This document shows, one piece after another, positions 63,031-64,000 of a stretch of DNA of 64,000 nucleotides. The position numbers were made by a program, and so were the translations under genes. The notes under the pieces are model-generated. The model worked only from the letters and a program-made list of their open reading frames with translations, was not told the DNA's origin and ran no database searches. Source of the stretch: Paracentrotus lividus (Eukaryota; Echinodermata; Echinoidea; Camarodonta; Echinidae); assembly GCA_940671915.1 (NCBI GenBank), contig CALNVZ010003434.1:7867689-7931688 (forward strand). The letters run 5' to 3'. Every line of letters starts with the position of its first letter. The stretch's first letter is position 1.

Positions 63031-64000
63031 TACAGGGTGTTTCCGAAAAAAGGAAACCCAACTTTGATCAACAATAATTTCAAAAATATTCCAATGGTGA
63101 TTATGAAATTTATATCACTGTAAAGTGCAACTCATTGCCATTCTAATGATACCTCGCTCACCTCACCAATGTCACGCATCACTAAACCCCATTGTTTTGA
63201 AAAGGTCTTGTAAAATTATGCGTGGTTCACTTTCATGCACCTTGAGATGGTTTGTGTGAATGTGCCAGGAAAGGAAGCCCAACTTTGATCAACAATAACT
63301 TCAAGAATATTTCCGTGGTGATTAAGAATTTAATATCACTGGAAAGTACAACTCATTACCATTCTAATGACACCTCTCTCAGCTCACCAATATCATGCAT
63401 CACTGAACCCCATTGTTTTGAAAATTGTCTCGCAAAATTGTGATAGTTTCTTTTTCATGCTCCTTGAGATTAGTTGCTTCAAAAATTCCTAACAAATCTA
63501 GGTAAAGCATTCCAGTGACTTAAAATAAATGAGTTTGATAAATGGGTTGGAAATTTTTACTTATTTAGTCCTTTAATCTTACCATCCAGGTAATTTCAAC
63601 ATGTTACTGGTCACGACAACCCAGAGAACCTTCAGTTCCCTATGGATAATGTAAGAAGCATGACAGTGCATCAATCACAATTTTGCAAGATATTTTCAGA
63701 ACAATGGGGTTCGGTGATGCGTGACATTGGTGAGCTGAAAGAGATATCAATACAATGATAATGAGTGGCGCTTTCCAGTGATATAATCGTCATAATCACT
63801 ACTGTCATGTTTTTAAAATGATTGATGATGAAAGTTGGGTTCCCTTTTTAGGCACATTGCAGCTACCCATCTCAATGAGCGTGAAAGTGAACCACTCACA
63901 ATTTTGCAAGACATTTTCAAAACAATGAGGTTCAGTGATGCGTGACATTGGTGAGCTGAGCGGGGTATCATTAAAATGGTAATGAGTTGCATTTTCCAGT
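63031..64000. mobile_element. Foldback element with tandem ~221-bp units (family P), cut by window end
   Basis: It starts TACAGGGTGTTTCCGAAAAA. Two direct units follow, aligned by GGAAACCCAACTTTGATCAA at 63052 and its variant at 63273. A spacer of about 170 bp comes next, then two units in the opposite direction, aligned by GGTGATGCGTGACATTGGTG near 63712 and 63934. The period is 221-222 bp in both arms. The right end is beyond the window; by symmetry it would be expected within about 100 bp. No coding capacity. Confidence 0.78.

Overview
The window reads as gene-poor, AT-rich nuclear DNA of an animal, most likely a marine invertebrate and perhaps an echinoderm. The support is indirect: non-LTR retrotransposons of the CR1/L2/jockey kind with many different short-repeat 3' tails, a dense mix of terminal-inverted-repeat (TIR) elements, TTAGGG-like interstitial repeats, and eukaryotic tRNA-Gln genes with internal A/B boxes and T-run terminators. 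The species assignment is inference. I found no convincing complete host protein gene, no rRNA, no CRISPR, and no LTR or virus-like element. Almost every open frame is short, of low complexity, or lies inside a repeat.

Layout. 1-5.1 kb: a run of small TIR elements, including one with a tRNA-like segment inside and an 841-bp TA-flanked element (copy A). 5.1-13.7 kb: mostly unique AT-rich DNA with one 5'-truncated LINE on the minus strand (10.6-12.1 kb). 13.7-20.2 kb: small hairpin elements, a 258-bp element with a 5-bp target duplication, a 90-bp tandem repeat, a LINE 3' fragment and a long (AAT)n tract. 22.1-32.7 kb: the main feature, a ~10.3-kb foldback-type structure. Its two inverted arms each hold a heptamer array, a unique linker and a tandem array of a ~186-bp unit. 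It is flanked by direct (CTA)n tracts that share the same interruption pattern, and its ~4.7-kb core holds other insertions. 34.7-37.2 kb: tandem ~0.9-1.2 kb units carrying two tRNA-Gln(CTG) genes. 40.0-40.9 kb: a small repeat-free island with weak coding-like frames. 44.4-45.3 kb: a hairpin-rich element, then a compound ATT microsatellite. 46.3-52.6 kb: one LINE inserted into another. 53.5-53.8 kb: a further LINE C-terminal fragment. 55.6-56.5 kb: copy B of the TA-flanked element. 61-64 kb: small hairpins and a second foldback made of inverted tandem ~221-bp units that runs off the window end.

The only apparently functional genes are the two tRNA-Gln copies, one clean and one with an acceptor-stem mismatch. 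The most unusual object is the foldback at 22.25-32.57 kb. Its architecture (long inverted arms built of tandem repeats) resembles known foldback transposons such as Drosophila FB and the sea urchin TU elements, but I recognise no family and see no transposase in it.
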